Shown piece by piece: positions 49,797-60,358 of a DNA stretch of 64,000 bases. Position numbers and translations under genes: made by a program. The notes under the pieces were generated by a model, which worked only from the letters and a program-made list of their open reading frames with translations, was not told where the DNA came from and made no database searches. The DNA comes from Massilia sp. HP4 (GTDB lineage Bacteria > Pseudomonadota > Gammaproteobacteria > Burkholderiales > Burkholderiaceae_D): contig NZ_STGG01000047.1 in the NCBI RefSeq assembly GCF_005222695.1, positions 1 through 64,000 of the forward strand, given 5' to 3'. Within the stretch, counting starts at the first letter, position 1; each line of letters begins with the position of its first letter.

Positions 49797-49805
49797 GGTG
49801 GCAGG

Positions 49806-50962
49806 TCAGCGGCGGCCGAACATCATCAGGTCGGCGAGGAGCATGCGTGCCGGGCGGGCCAGGTCGAGGGCGGCCAGGCCGAGGCCCAGCAGCGGCTGCA
49901 GCGGGCCACCGCCGGTGAAGGCGCGGGCCATGGTGTCGGTCAGGCCGATCGTCAGTTTCCGGTCTTGCGCGCGCGCCTCCAGGAAGCGGCCGATTGCGGC
50001 GGAATCGCCGCTATCCTGGCGCGCCAGCTGGCGCGCCAGGACGGCGGCGTCGCGCAGGCCCAGGTTCAGGCCCTGGCCGGCGACCGGGTGCAGGGTTTGC
50101 GCGGCGTTGCCGATGGCGACCGTGCGGGCGGTGGCGCGCGCTTCGGCGTTCAGGCCGAGCGGGAAGGCGACGCGCGGCGAGACCTTGGTGAAGGTGCCCA
50201 GGCGGCTGCCGAAGGCGTCGGTCAGCTGCTTCAGGAAAGTCGCATCGTCCAGGTCGAGGACGGCGCCGGCGCGTTCGGGCCGCACGCACCAGACCAGCGC
50301 GTACCCGTGGCCATCGGGGCCGTCTTCCGGCAGCAGGGCCAGCGGACCTTCGTCGGTGAAGCGCTCGAAGGCGCGGTGCGGGATCGGCAGCGCGCTCGTC
50401 ACGCGCGCAATCACGGCGGTCTGTTCGTAGTCACGGCTCCTGGCGCGGTGGTCCTGCTGGCCGAAGATGCCGCCTTCGGCCTGCACCGCCACCTGGGCGC
50501 GTACCGTGCGGCCATCGTCCAGCGCCAGCAGCGCGCCATCCGGCATTTCTTCCAGCGCCTGCACGCGCGCCGGGCGCAGCACCGCCACGCCGGCCGCCTC
50601 GCAGCGCCGCGCCAGCGCGTCGACCACGGCGCCGTAGCGCGTCACGTAGCCCAGCGCCGGCAGGCCGTGTTCCGCGCGGTCCATCAGGCTGCGGCCCAGC
50701 TGGCCGCGGCGCGAGACGTGGATCTGGTGGATCGCCGTGGCCGGCAGCGGCCAGGCGCCAACTTCGTCCAGCAACTGCACGCTGCCCCAGGACAGCGCAA
50801 TCGAGCGCGGATCCGAGATCGCCTGGCCCAGCGATTTGCCGTCGATCAGGACGATGCGCTGGCCCGGCACTCCGCGCCGCGCCAGGAAGGCGGCCAGGGC
50901 CAGGCCCACCGGGCCGGCGCCGCAGATCGCCACGTCGAAGTCGAGATCGTGTACTTGTTCCG

Positions 50963-50966
<4 letters not shown>
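49806..50966 (-). CDS. ubiH: FAD-dependent ubiquinone-biosynthesis hydroxylase (UbiH-like)
   Basis: 386 residues. Aromatic hydroxylase of the UbiH/UbiF/VisC group: N-terminal FAD-binding VAICGAGPVGLALAAFLARR, the mid-protein NADPH/FAD DG region, and GNAAQTLHPVAGQGLNLGLRD near residue 290, the group's second FAD motif. Hydroxylates a ring carbon of the polyprenylphenol precursor. Which ring position (UbiH, UbiF or UbiI type) is not certain. Overlaps pepP by four bases. The open frame extends far upstream in pepP, but that is a shadow. Confidence 0.85.
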
Positions 50967-52287
<1,321 letters not shown>

Positions 52288-52291
<4 letters not shown>

Positions 52292-53010
52292 GAGGCGGTC
52301 TTGGCCGCCCGCAGCGGCGCGTTCAGTTCTTCGAGCTGGCCCACGGTGCCGACATTGACCCACTGGCCCTGGTAGATCTCGCCGCCGACGCGGCCGGCTT
52401 CGATGAACTTGCGCATCAGGGGCCCGAACTTGAGGAATTCGCCGGCCTCGATCCCGTCGAACATCTCGGCGCGGTACACGCCGATGCCGGCGAAATTCCA
52501 CTTATGTGGACCGTCGTTCTTGAGCGTGTACATGTCGAGCGCGAAGTCGCCTTCCGGGTTGTGCCACGGGTTCGGCGTCAGCCACAGCCAGGCGATGTCG
52601 CGCTTGTCGACCGGGTAGGGCACACCCACCGCATCGATATCCTTGAGCGCGTCGAGCGCCAGCGAGAAATCGAAGTAGGGCGCATAGATGTCACCCGACA
52701 CCGCCAAAAACGGTTCGTCGCCCAGGAGGTGCAGCGCATTGGCGATACCGCCCGCCGTCTCGAGCGGCGCCGGTTCGTGCGAATACACGATGCGCGCGCC
52801 GTAGCGGCTGCCGTCGCCCAGTTCTTCCTCGATCATGTGCCCCAGGTGGGAGTGGTTGATCACGATCTCGGTGATCCCGGCGCGCACCAGGTTCAGTACA
52901 TGCCAGGTGATCAGCGGCCGTCCGCGCACTTTCAACAAGGGCTTGGGGCAGCTGTCGGTCAGGGGCCGCATGCGCTCGCCGCGGCCGGCGGCGAAAATCA
53001 TCGCTTTCAT
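52288..53010 (-). CDS. murU: N-acetylmuramate 1-phosphate uridylyltransferase
   Basis: 240 residues. Nucleotidyltransferase with MIFAAGRGERMRPLTDSCPKPLL (pyrophosphorylase signature), GDIYAPYFDF and VNVGTVGQLEEL. Makes UDP-MurNAc from MurNAc-1-phosphate in the fosfomycin-tolerant peptidoglycan recycling route. The assignment is helped by amgK next to it, which supplies the substrate; the spacing is seven bases. Confidence 0.92.
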
Positions 53011-53017
53011 GCGCGCC

Positions 53018-54076
53018 TCAGAAGGTGTAGCCGACTTGCGGCGCCTTGTTGTCCAGGGCGTCGAGCAGGCGCAGCAAGGGCTTGAGTTCGATGTAGCGGT
53101 TCGCGGTCTTGCGCACGTAGTCGAGCACCGTCGGCAGGTCGCCCATGTAGTGCGACTTGTTGTCGCGGTAGTTCAGGCGGCAGAAGATGCCGAGGATCTT
53201 CAGGTGGCGCTGCAGGGCCATGAACTCGAAGTCGCGATAGAAGGCGTCGATGTCCGGATTGACCGGCAGGCCGGCCTGCTTGGCGCTCTGCCAGTAGCGC
53301 ACCACCCAGTCCAGCACGATCTCTTCGTCCCACTGGATATAGGCGTCGCGCAGCAGCGAAGCCAGGTCATAGGTGACCGGGCCATACACGGCGTCCTGGA
53401 AATCGAGCACGCCAGGATTGAACTGGTCGAGGAACATCAGGTTGCGCGAATGGAAATCGCGGTGCATGAACACCTGCTGCTGCGCCAGCACGTTGGCCGT
53501 GATCGCCTCGAATACCTTGTCGAGCGTGGCCTGCTGCTTGTCGTCCAGGGTCACGCCCAGGTGGCGGTTCAGGTACCACTCCGGGAAGATGTTCAGCTCG
53601 CGCATGATGAAGGCGCGGTCGAACTCGGGCAGCACGCCCGGCTGGCTGGCCATCTGGAACTTGAGCAGGGCGTCGACCGCGTCGGAATACATGAAGGCGG
53701 CATTGTCGCTGGAGAGGCGCGCCAGGTACGTGGTGGTGCCCAGGTCGCCCAGCAACAGGAAGCCACGTTCGACGTCGCGCGCGACGATTGCCGGGACGGT
53801 CACGCCGGCATCGAACAGCAGGCCTTGCACGTGGATATAGGCCGGCACGTTCTCGCGTTCAGGTGGGGCGTCCATGGCGACCAGGGTCGCGCCCAGCTTA
53901 TCCTGCATGGCGGGCACGACGCCGTAGCGGAAGTAGCGGCGAAAGCTCGCATCGATCGATGCGGGACGGCCAGTGCCGACGTCCACCAGGCCGGTCGAGG
54001 CCAGCCATTCGTTCAGTTGCGCCAGGCGCGCGTCTACGTTGGTGGATGTGGCAGAGTTTTGATACGAAGATGACAT
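53018..54076 (-). CDS. amgK: N-acetylmuramate/N-acetylglucosamine anomeric kinase
   Basis: 352 residues. Aminoglycoside-phosphotransferase fold with catalytic loop VFMHRDFHSRNLMF (HxD...N) and metal-binding GVLDFQDAVYGPVTYDLASLL. Phosphorylates MurNAc at C1 for MurU. First gene of the amgK-murU-pepP-ubiH operon and divergent from lptD, an arrangement found in pseudomonads and many betaproteobacteria. Start MSSSYQNSATSTN at 54076. Confidence 0.92.
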   Translation of the reverse strand: MSSSYQNSATSTNVDARLAQLNEWLASTGLVDVGTGRPASIDASFRRYFRYGVVPAMQDKLGATLVAMDAPPERENVPAYIHVQGLLFDAGVTVPAIVARDVERGFLLLGDLGTTTYLARLSSDNAAFMYSDAVDALLKFQMASQPGVLPEFDRAFIMRELNIFPEWYLNRHLGVTLDDKQQATLDKVFEAITANVLAQQQVFMHRDFHSRNLMFLDQFNPGVLDFQDAVYGPVTYDLASLLRDAYIQWDEEIVLDWVVRYWQSAKQAGLPVNPDIDAFYRDFEFMALQRHLKILGIFCRLNYRDNKSHYMGDLPTVLDYVRKTANRYIELKPLLRLLDALDNKAPQVGYTF

Positions 54077-54116
54077 GAAGCAGCCTGACGAATCCGGTTG
54101 GTTGAGCTAATTCCCA

Positions 54117-54122
54117 TATAAT
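54117..54122 (+). promoter_or_regulatory. -10 element in the amgK-lptD divergent region
   Basis: Perfect TATAAT 74 bases before the lptD start; no convincing -35 at the normal distance. AT-rich sequence follows (ATTCATTCTAAAAAAACC). Confidence 0.4.
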
Positions 54123-54164
54123 AAGGGATTCATTCTAAAAAAACCGCCCTTTATGGTGCATGTC

Positions 54165-54198
54165 CGATTTTCCATGAGCTGCGATTTTCCATGAGCTG
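54165..54198 (+). repeat. 17-bp perfect tandem duplication over the lptD start
   Basis: CGATTTTCCATGAGCTG occurs twice back to back. Each copy carries an ATG (54174 and 54191). The first opens a six-codon frame whose TGA (54192-54194) overlaps the lptD ATG. Confidence 0.9.
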
Positions 54199-56449
54199 GT
54201 CGTCACGCCAACCTTTCCCCCCGCGGCAGGTGCTCGCGCTCTATGCACTGGTTTCCGTCACTGCGGTCCCCGCATTCGCCCAGGGTGTTCCCACGGCCCC
54301 CCAAGCTGAAGACGAACTCCCCGTCACCATCCAGGCCGAGGAAATCGGCGGCCGTCCCGACCGCCGGCTCGACCTGAACCGCAACGTCGAGATCACGCGC
54401 GGCCAGAGCGGCATCACCGCCGATACCGCCTGTTATCTGCGGGTCGAAGACGAGGTGACGGCCACCGGCAACGTGAATATGTGGCGCTTCGGCGACCGCT
54501 ACAAGGGCGACGAGCTGCAGCTGAACCTCGAAACCGGCAAGGGCTACCTGCTCAACCCGACCTACTTCCTGGCCGACAGCAACGGCCAGGGCCAGGCCGA
54601 TCGCATCGACTTCTTGGGCGAGCAGCAGGCCCTGGTGCGCAACGGCACGTACAGTACCTGCGAAGGTCCCGACCCCGACTGGTACCTCAAGTCGAGCACC
54701 CTGCGCCTGGACAGCGGGCGCGATGTCGGCACGGCCGGCAAGACCATCATCTATTTCAAGGACGTGCCCATCCTCGGCACGCCGGCGATGTCGTTCTCGC
54801 TCTCGGGCCAGCGCCGCTCCGGCTGGCTGCCGCCTACGGTGGGCTTCGGCTCCCAGGGCAAGGCCGAGATCATGGTCCCGTACTACGTCAACATCGCCCC
54901 GAACCGCGACCTGACGCTGTATCCGCGCATGATGTTCGACCGCGGCTTCCAGATGGGCGCCACCGGCCGCTACCTGGGCAGCACCTACCAGGGCGAGACC
55001 CATGTCGAGGTCTTGCCGGACGACCGCAAGACCGATACCACGCGCTGGCGCGTCGACTCGCTGCACAGCCAGTCGATCCGGCCGAACTGGTCGTACGGCT
55101 GGAACCTGCACGGCGCCTCGGACGACGAATACCCGTCCGACTTCTCGCGCAACGTCTCGGCCAGCGCCGAGCGCCAGCTGCTGCGCGAACTGCGCACCGA
55201 CCTGCACGGCCAGTTCTGGAATCTCTCCGCGCGTGCCCAGAACTACCAGGTGCTGCAAGATCCGGCCGCCGACACCGACCCCAACCTGCGGGTGCCGCGT
55301 CCCTACGACCGCCTGCCGCAGATTAACTTCCGCGCCGCGCGCTACGACGTGGCCGGTTTCGACTGGGCGCTCGACGCCGAGATAACCCGTTTCGACCACC
55401 CCGAAATGGTAGGCGGCAACCGCGCCGTGGTGCAGGGCCAGGTCAGTTATCCGATCGTGCGTCCGGGCTGGTTCGTCACGCCCAAGCTGATGTACAACGC
55501 GGCCAAGTACGATCTCGAAGAGCATGTGGAGCGGGTCAAGATGCCCACCAAGATCTCGCGCACGCTCCCGACCTTCTCGCTCGACAGCGGACTGGTGTTC
55601 GAGCGCAAGGCCTCGTTGTTCGGCGGCGGCACCACCCAGACCCTCGAGCCGCGCCTGTTCTATGTCTACACGCCGTACGAAAACCAGGACGACGTGCCGC
55701 TGTTCGACACCGGCCGCTCCGGTTTCAACTATGCCCAGCTGTTCTCCGAAAACCGTTACGTGGGCCTGGACCGGGTGTCCGACGCCAACCAGGTGACGGC
55801 GGCGCTGGTCTCGCGCTTCATCCAGGAAGACGGCTCCGAGCGCCTGCGGCTGGCCTTCGGCCAGCGCCAGTACCTCAAGCAGCCGCGTGTCGGCCTGTTC
55901 AAGGACGAAGCGCCGCACCAGAGCCGTTCCGACATGCTGCTGGCGGCCTCCGGCACCATTTCCGAGTCCTGGAGCTTCGATAGCGGCGTACAATACGATG
56001 CCAGCGGAAGTAGTTTGTATAGCTCGAATGTGGGTGTACAGTGGCGTCCGGGGCAGATGAAGGTGTTGAATGCCGAATACCGTTATCAGCGTGACAGCTT
56101 CCGCAACATCGACCTGTCGGCGCAGTGGCCGATCGGCCGCCGCTGGTATGGCGTGGGGCGGGTCAGCTACGCGTTGCGTTCGTATGGCGTGGGGACGCAG
56201 CTCGATGCAGCCAAGGGCGGCGGCAAGCTGATCGAAAGCCTGATCGGTCTCGAATACAAGGCCGATTGCTGGGTGTTCCGGATGGGCGCGCAGCGTTTCG
56301 TGACCGCGGCGCGCGAGGCCTCGACGCCGATCTTCTTCCAGCTCGAGCTCAATGGCTTGTCGCGCCTGGGCTTGGGTAATCCGCTCGATTCGTTCAACAA
56401 GAGCATCCCGGGCTATACGCGACTGAATTCCGGAATCGGACGGCCATAA
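54191..56449 (+). CDS. lptD: LPS-assembly protein LptD
   Basis: 752 residues. Signal peptide through PAFA (residue 30). The periplasmic beta-jellyroll/OstA part runs to about residue 190 (VTIQAEEIGG, DLNRNVEITRGQ, ATGNV, RYKGDELQLN), then a large barrel. Inserts LPS into the outer leaflet with LptE. Cys81, Cys157 (STCEGPDPDW) and Cys693 (KADCWVF) are present; the C-terminal site has one Cys where E. coli has two adjacent. ATG 54191 has no clear ribosome site and lies in a 17-bp duplication. First gene of lptD-surA-pdxA-rsmA. Confidence 0.95.
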   Translation: MSWSSRQPFPPRQVLALYALVSVTAVPAFAQGVPTAPQAEDELPVTIQAEEIGGRPDRRLDLNRNVEITRGQSGITADTACYLRVEDEVTATGNVNMWRFGDRYKGDELQLNLETGKGYLLNPTYFLADSNGQGQADRIDFLGEQQALVRNGTYSTCEGPDPDWYLKSSTLRLDSGRDVGTAGKTIIYFKDVPILGTPAMSFSLSGQRRSGWLPPTVGFGSQGKAEIMVPYYVNIAPNRDLTLYPRMMFDRGFQMGATGRYLGSTYQGETHVEVLPDDRKTDTTRWRVDSLHSQSIRPNWSYGWNLHGASDDEYPSDFSRNVSASAERQLLRELRTDLHGQFWNLSARAQNYQVLQDPAADTDPNLRVPRPYDRLPQINFRAARYDVAGFDWALDAEITRFDHPEMVGGNRAVVQGQVSYPIVRPGWFVTPKLMYNAAKYDLEEHVERVKMPTKISRTLPTFSLDSGLVFERKASLFGGGTTQTLEPRLFYVYTPYENQDDVPLFDTGRSGFNYAQLFSENRYVGLDRVSDANQVTAALVSRFIQEDGSERLRLAFGQRQYLKQPRVGLFKDEAPHQSRSDMLLAASGTISESWSFDSGVQYDASGSSLYSSNVGVQWRPGQMKVLNAEYRYQRDSFRNIDLSAQWPIGRRWYGVGRVSYALRSYGVGTQLDAAKGGGKLIESLIGLEYKADCWVFRMGAQRFVTAAREASTPIFFQLELNGLSRLGLGNPLDSFNKSIPGYTRLNSGIGRP

Positions 56450-56529
56450 GCCAGCGTTCAGACTGGCCGTCCATACTAGCCGTCCAACTGGTCCATGAAG
56501 TGAACTATCCTGAAATGAGTGCTTTCCAG

Positions 56530-57900
56530 ATGATGCGTACTACCCGTTTGCAGTCCCTCCGCATGGCCGCAGCGCTGCTGTGCGTCTTGAGCGCCGGCCA
56601 GGCGCTGGCCCAGGCCGACACCTCGGCCGCCACCGGCGGCGGCTTCCTGCCGCCGGCCTCGGCCAATGCCAAGGTGATCGATTCGATCCAGGTCGTCGTC
56701 AATGACGAAGTGATCACCCGCAACGAAGTCGCGGGCCGCATGGTGCAGGTCACCCAGAACATGAAGGCACGTAACGCCCAGATGCCCGACCCGGCCACCA
56801 TGGAGCGCCAGGTGCTCGAGGCGATGATCGTCGAACGCGCCCAGCTGCAGCTGGCGAAAGAGATGGGCGTCAAGGTCGACGACCGCACCCTGGACGCCAC
56901 CATCGCCCGCATCGCCGAAAATCAAAAGATGTCGGTGCAGGACATGCGCAACCAGATGGAAAAAGAGGGCATGCCGTACGCCCAGTTCCGCGAAGACATC
57001 CGCAACGAGATCATGATGCAGCGCCTGCGCGAGCACGAGGTCGACAGCAAGATCCAGGTGTCCGAAGCCGAGATCGATACCTATATGGCCGCCGCCAAGG
57101 CCGCCGAAGCCGACCGCATCGAGGTCGACATCTCGCAGATCCTGGTGCGCGTCCCAGAGGACGCCACGCCCGAGCAGATCGCCGCGCGCCGCGCGCGCGC
57201 CGAAGAAGTCATGCGCCAGCTGCGCACCGGCGCCGACTTCGCGCGCATGGCCTCGACCTATTCCGACGCGCCCGACGCGCTCAAGGGCGGCGAGATCGGC
57301 TGGCGCGACGCTGACCGCCTGCCGCCGATGTTCTCGACCGAGCTGCGTAAAATTGAAGCGGGCCAGGTGACCCCGGTCCTCAAGACCAACGTCGGCTTCC
57401 ACATCCTCAAATTGGCCGGCAAGCGCCCGCTGACCGAGCAGACCGAAAAATCGGTGGTCGAGCAGACCCACGCGCGCCACATCCTGATCAAGGTCACCCC
57501 GACCATGACCGAGGGCGAGGTCAAGCGCAAGCTGCTCGAGCTGAAAGAGAAAATGGATAACAACGCCGGCACCTTCGAGGACCTGGCGCGCCTGCACTCG
57601 CAAGACGGTTCGGCCCCGAAAGGCGGCGACCTGGGCTGGCTGTATCCGGGCGACACCGTGCCGGAATTCGAAACCGCGATGAACGACCTGAAACCCGGCC
57701 AGGTGTCGGATGTCATCCAGTCGCCCTTCGGTTTCCACCTGATCCAGGTCATCGCACGCAAGAGCGAAGACGTGACGCAGCAGAAAGAACGTAACCTGGC
57801 GCGTAACGTCCTGCGCGAACGCAAGATGCAGGAAGCGATGGAAGACTGGATGCGCCAGGTGCGCGACCGCGCCTACGTCGAGTTCCGCGAGGATCAGTAA
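56530..57900 (+). CDS. surA: Periplasmic chaperone/peptidyl-prolyl isomerase SurA
   Basis: 456 residues from this start. Signal peptide ending QALAQA, N-terminal chaperone domain (IDSIQVVVNDEVITRNEVAG), two parvulin domains (about 190-290 with DISQILVRVP and GGEIGWRDADRLPP; about 310-410 with ARHILIKVTP and GGDLGWLYPGDTVPEFE) and a C-terminal helix. Guides outer-membrane proteins, LptD among them, across the periplasm. The start is uncertain: GTG 56500 and ATGs 56515, 56530 and 56533 are all in frame; 56530 gives the most usual signal peptide. Confidence 0.94.
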   Translation: MMRTTRLQSLRMAAALLCVLSAGQALAQADTSAATGGGFLPPASANAKVIDSIQVVVNDEVITRNEVAGRMVQVTQNMKARNAQMPDPATMERQVLEAMIVERAQLQLAKEMGVKVDDRTLDATIARIAENQKMSVQDMRNQMEKEGMPYAQFREDIRNEIMMQRLREHEVDSKIQVSEAEIDTYMAAAKAAEADRIEVDISQILVRVPEDATPEQIAARRARAEEVMRQLRTGADFARMASTYSDAPDALKGGEIGWRDADRLPPMFSTELRKIEAGQVTPVLKTNVGFHILKLAGKRPLTEQTEKSVVEQTHARHILIKVTPTMTEGEVKRKLLELKEKMDNNAGTFEDLARLHSQDGSAPKGGDLGWLYPGDTVPEFETAMNDLKPGQVSDVIQSPFGFHLIQVIARKSEDVTQQKERNLARNVLRERKMQEAMEDWMRQVRDRAYVEFREDQ

Positions 57901-57903
57901 ACC

Positions 57904-59046
57904 ATGGTCGCGCCACAGGCGCCCGGGCGCCCGTTGGCGCACCAGAGGCCAGTGTTGGCCATTACCGTCGGCGAGCCGGCCGGGATCGGCCCCGAGATCG
58001 CCATCCGCGCCGCCTGGGCCCTGCGCGCGCAGGCCAACTGCGTGCTGGTCGGCGACGCCGCCTTCCTGGCGCTCACGGCCAGCCTGATCGATCCATCGAT
58101 CCGCCTGTCGGCGCTGTCGACCCAGGCCCTGCGCAATGGCGGCCTGCCGCATTTCGGCCTTGACCGGCTGGCGGTGGTCGACGTGCCGCTGGCCGCGCAC
58201 GTGGTGCCGGGCCAGCTCGATCCCGAGAATGGCCGGGCGGTGCTGGCCACGCTGGACCTGGCGATCGAGGGGTGTGGCCGTGGCTGGTTCGACGCCATCG
58301 TCACCGCGCCCCTGCAAAAAAGCACGATCAACGACGCCGGCATCGCATTCTCGGGCCATACCGAATACCTGGCCGAGAAGACCGGCACGCACAAGGTGGT
58401 CATGATGCTGGCCGGCGCGCCGGCACATGAGCAGCCTTATCTGCGCGTGGCCCTGGCCACCACCCATTTGCCGCTGAAAGAAGTCCCGGCCGCGCTCACG
58501 CGCGAGAACCTGGCGCAAGTGCTGGACATCCTGCACGCCGACCTGCGCGACAAGTTCGGCATCGCGGCGCCGGTGATCCTGGTCACCGGCCTGAATCCGC
58601 ACGCCGGCGAGAACGGTTACCTGGGCCGCGAAGAGATCGACGTCATCGCGCCGGTACTTGCGGACGCTAGAGGCCGCGGCATCGATGCGCGCGGCCCGTA
58701 TCCGGCCGACACGCTGTTCCAGCCCAAATACCTGCAGGACGCCGACTGCGTGCTGGCGATGTACCACGACCAGGGCTTGCCGGTGCTCAAGCACGCGACC
58801 TTCGGGCGCGGCATCAACGTCACCCTGGGCCTGCCCCTGATCCGCACCTCGGTCGACCATGGCACCGCGCTCGACCTGGCCGCCCAGGGGCTGGGGCTGG
58901 CCGACTGCGGCAGCATGGAAGAGGCGATCCGCGCCGCCATGCACATGGTGGCGGCGCGCCGCGCGGCCCCCGCCACGAACAATTACGAAAGCAATAATGA
59001 AACACGTCGCACGCAAGCGCTTCGGCCAGAACTTCCTGACCGATGA
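57904..59046 (+). CDS. pdxA: 4-hydroxythreonine-4-phosphate dehydrogenase
   Basis: 380 residues, slightly long because of both ends. Pyridoxal-phosphate synthesis. [20 protein letters not shown] is the family N-terminus; metal-binding His occur in [21 protein letters not shown] and [34 protein letters not shown] closes the active site. Starts three bases after the surA stop. The 3' end runs 50 bases into rsmA. Confidence 0.95.
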   Translation: MVAPQAPGRPLAHQRPVLAITVGEPAGIGPEIAIRAAWALRAQANCVLVGDAAFLALTASLIDPSIRLSALSTQALRNGGLPHFGLDRLAVVDVPLAAHVVPGQLDPENGRAVLATLDLAIEGCGRGWFDAIVTAPLQKSTINDAGIAFSGHTEYLAEKTGTHKVVMMLAGAPAHEQPYLRVALATTHLPLKEVPAALTRENLAQVLDILHADLRDKFGIAAPVILVTGLNPHAGENGYLGREEIDVIAPVLADARGRGIDARGPYPADTLFQPKYLQDADCVLAMYHDQGLPVLKHATFGRGINVTLGLPLIRTSVDHGTALDLAAQGLGLADCGSMEEAIRAAMHMVAARRAAPATNNYESNNETRRTQALRPELPDR

Positions 59047-59770
59047 CAATGTCCTGAACAATATCATCGACGCCATCGAACCGCGCCGCGGCGAGGCGAT
59101 GGTCGAGATCGGCCCAGGGCTGGCGGCGATGACGGCGCTGCTGCTCAAGTCGCTCGACCATATGCATGTGGTCGAACTCGACCGCGACCTGGTGACGCGC
59201 CTCGAAAAAGCCTATCCGCGCGAGCGCCTCACCGTGCATTCGGGCGATGCGCTCAAGTTCGATTTCGGGTCGATCCCGGTGCCGGAAGGGCAGAAGCTGC
59301 GGGTGGTCGGCAACCTGCCGTACAACATCTCGAGCCCGCTGCTGTTCCACCTGGCCGAATTTGCCCACCTGGTCGAGGACCAGCACTTCATGTTGCAGAA
59401 GGAAGTGGTCGAGCGCATGGTGGCCGAGCCGGGCACCAAGGCCTATAGCCGCCTGTCGGTGATGTTGCAATGGCGCTACGACATGGCCATGCTGTTCATC
59501 GTGCCGCCGACCGCCTTCGATCCGCCGCCGCGGGTCGAGTCGGCCATCGTGCGCATGGTGCCGACCAGCCGCCAACTACCTTGCGACGGCAAGCGCCTGG
59601 AAGCCGTGGTGGCCAAGGCCTTCTCGCAGCGGCGCAAGGTGATCCGCAACTGCGTGGCCGGGATGTTCACCGAGGCCCAGCTGGTCGAGGCTGGGATCGA
59701 CCCCAGCCTGCGTCCAGAGGCAGTTACCCTCGAACAATACGTCGCCCTGGCCAACCTGGCCGTCTCGTGA
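58997..59770 (+). CDS. rsmA: 16S rRNA dimethyladenosine transferase
   Basis: 257 residues. Methylates A1518 and A1519 of 16S r[24 protein letters not shown]-binding [20 protein letters not shown] and the [14 protein letters not shown] catalytic motif, then [17 protein letters not shown]. The ATG at 58997 starts right before the family N-terminus ([13 protein letters not shown]) and lies 50 bases inside pdxA. A terminator follows 44 bases after the stop. Confidence 0.96.
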   Translation: MKHVARKRFGQNFLTDDNVLNNIIDAIEPRRGEAMVEIGPGLAAMTALLLKSLDHMHVVELDRDLVTRLEKAYPRERLTVHSGDALKFDFGSIPVPEGQKLRVVGNLPYNISSPLLFHLAEFAHLVEDQHFMLQKEVVERMVAEPGTKAYSRLSVMLQWRYDMAMLFIVPPTAFDPPPRVESAIVRMVPTSRQLPCDGKRLEAVVAKAFSQRRKVIRNCVAGMFTEAQLVEAGIDPSLRPEAVTLEQYVALANLAVS

Positions 59771-59813
59771 CGTGGCGTGGTCGGCTCTGCCGGCCACGTG
59801 TTCAATTCTTCTC

Positions 59814-59837
59814 AGCGCCGCCTGCCGGCGCTTTTTT
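59814..59837 (+). terminator. Terminator of the lptD-rsmA operon
   Basis: AGCGCCG and CGGCGCT pair over five bases, followed by T5. Confidence 0.82.
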
Positions 59838-60012
59838 GCGTCCAAAACAAACTCTGTTGCGTCGCAGCATACGGGTTATCACGTATTTCCCGTATCTCAA
59901 TCCGCGTTTCATGCAGTCCGTCGCATCCCGGTGGAAACCGTCGAAGCGATTTTCTATAGTGCTCACATGGACAGCCGATCCGGCGCCCAACCGACCAACA
60001 AGGAGCACACAA

Positions 60013-60180
60013 ATGAACGTCCTCAAGCACATGGAAGCCATCTTCATCGCCGCCGCCATCCTCGCCGGCTTCAGCAGCTACGCCGTCGCCGCCAATGCGC
60101 GCTCGATCGAGGCTTACCAGTCCCAGGTGTCGGTCGGCATGGACAAGATCGCCGTGGTAAAGGTCAGCGCCGCCCGCTGA
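60013..60180 (+). CDS. Small secreted protein, 55 residues, unknown function
   Basis: MNVLKHMEAIFIAAAILAGF begins a good signal peptide (cleavage expected after AVAA, residues 24-27), leaving about 28 residues (NARSIEAYQSQVSVGMDKIAVV followed by KVSAAR). AAGGAG lies seven bases before the ATG, better than for most genes here. Free-standing between two terminators. No family recognised; similar small signal-peptide proteins are common in this bacterial family, so it may be real, but no function can be given. Confidence 0.65.
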   Translation: MNVLKHMEAIFIAAAILAGFSSYAVAANARSIEAYQSQVSVGMDKIAVVKVSAAR

Positions 60181-60215
60181 TCGCCGTCCAGCCGGCGCCA
60201 TGAAGCACGCGGGCA

Positions 60216-60242
60216 AAAAAAAGCCCGCTCAGGGAGCGGGCT
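60216..60242 (-). terminator. Terminator of the lipoprotein pair
   Basis: On the minus strand AGCCCGCTC and GAGCGGGCT pair around CCT, followed by T8. About 115 bases after the stop of the second lipoprotein gene. Confidence 0.8.
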
Positions 60243-60358
60243 GAAATCCAATTCTTTTCTGAGGAGAGTTGGAGGAGACAGGAGCTATTATGCTGCGCGA
60301 CAGCATATAAATCCAATTTCCCTTTCAAATACTCGACATAAGAATTGTGTATATCTGA

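Noticed and set aside
56476-59148. An 890-codon frame antisense to surA and pdxA
   Set aside because: Both sense genes are complete and recognisable; the antisense product has no domain.
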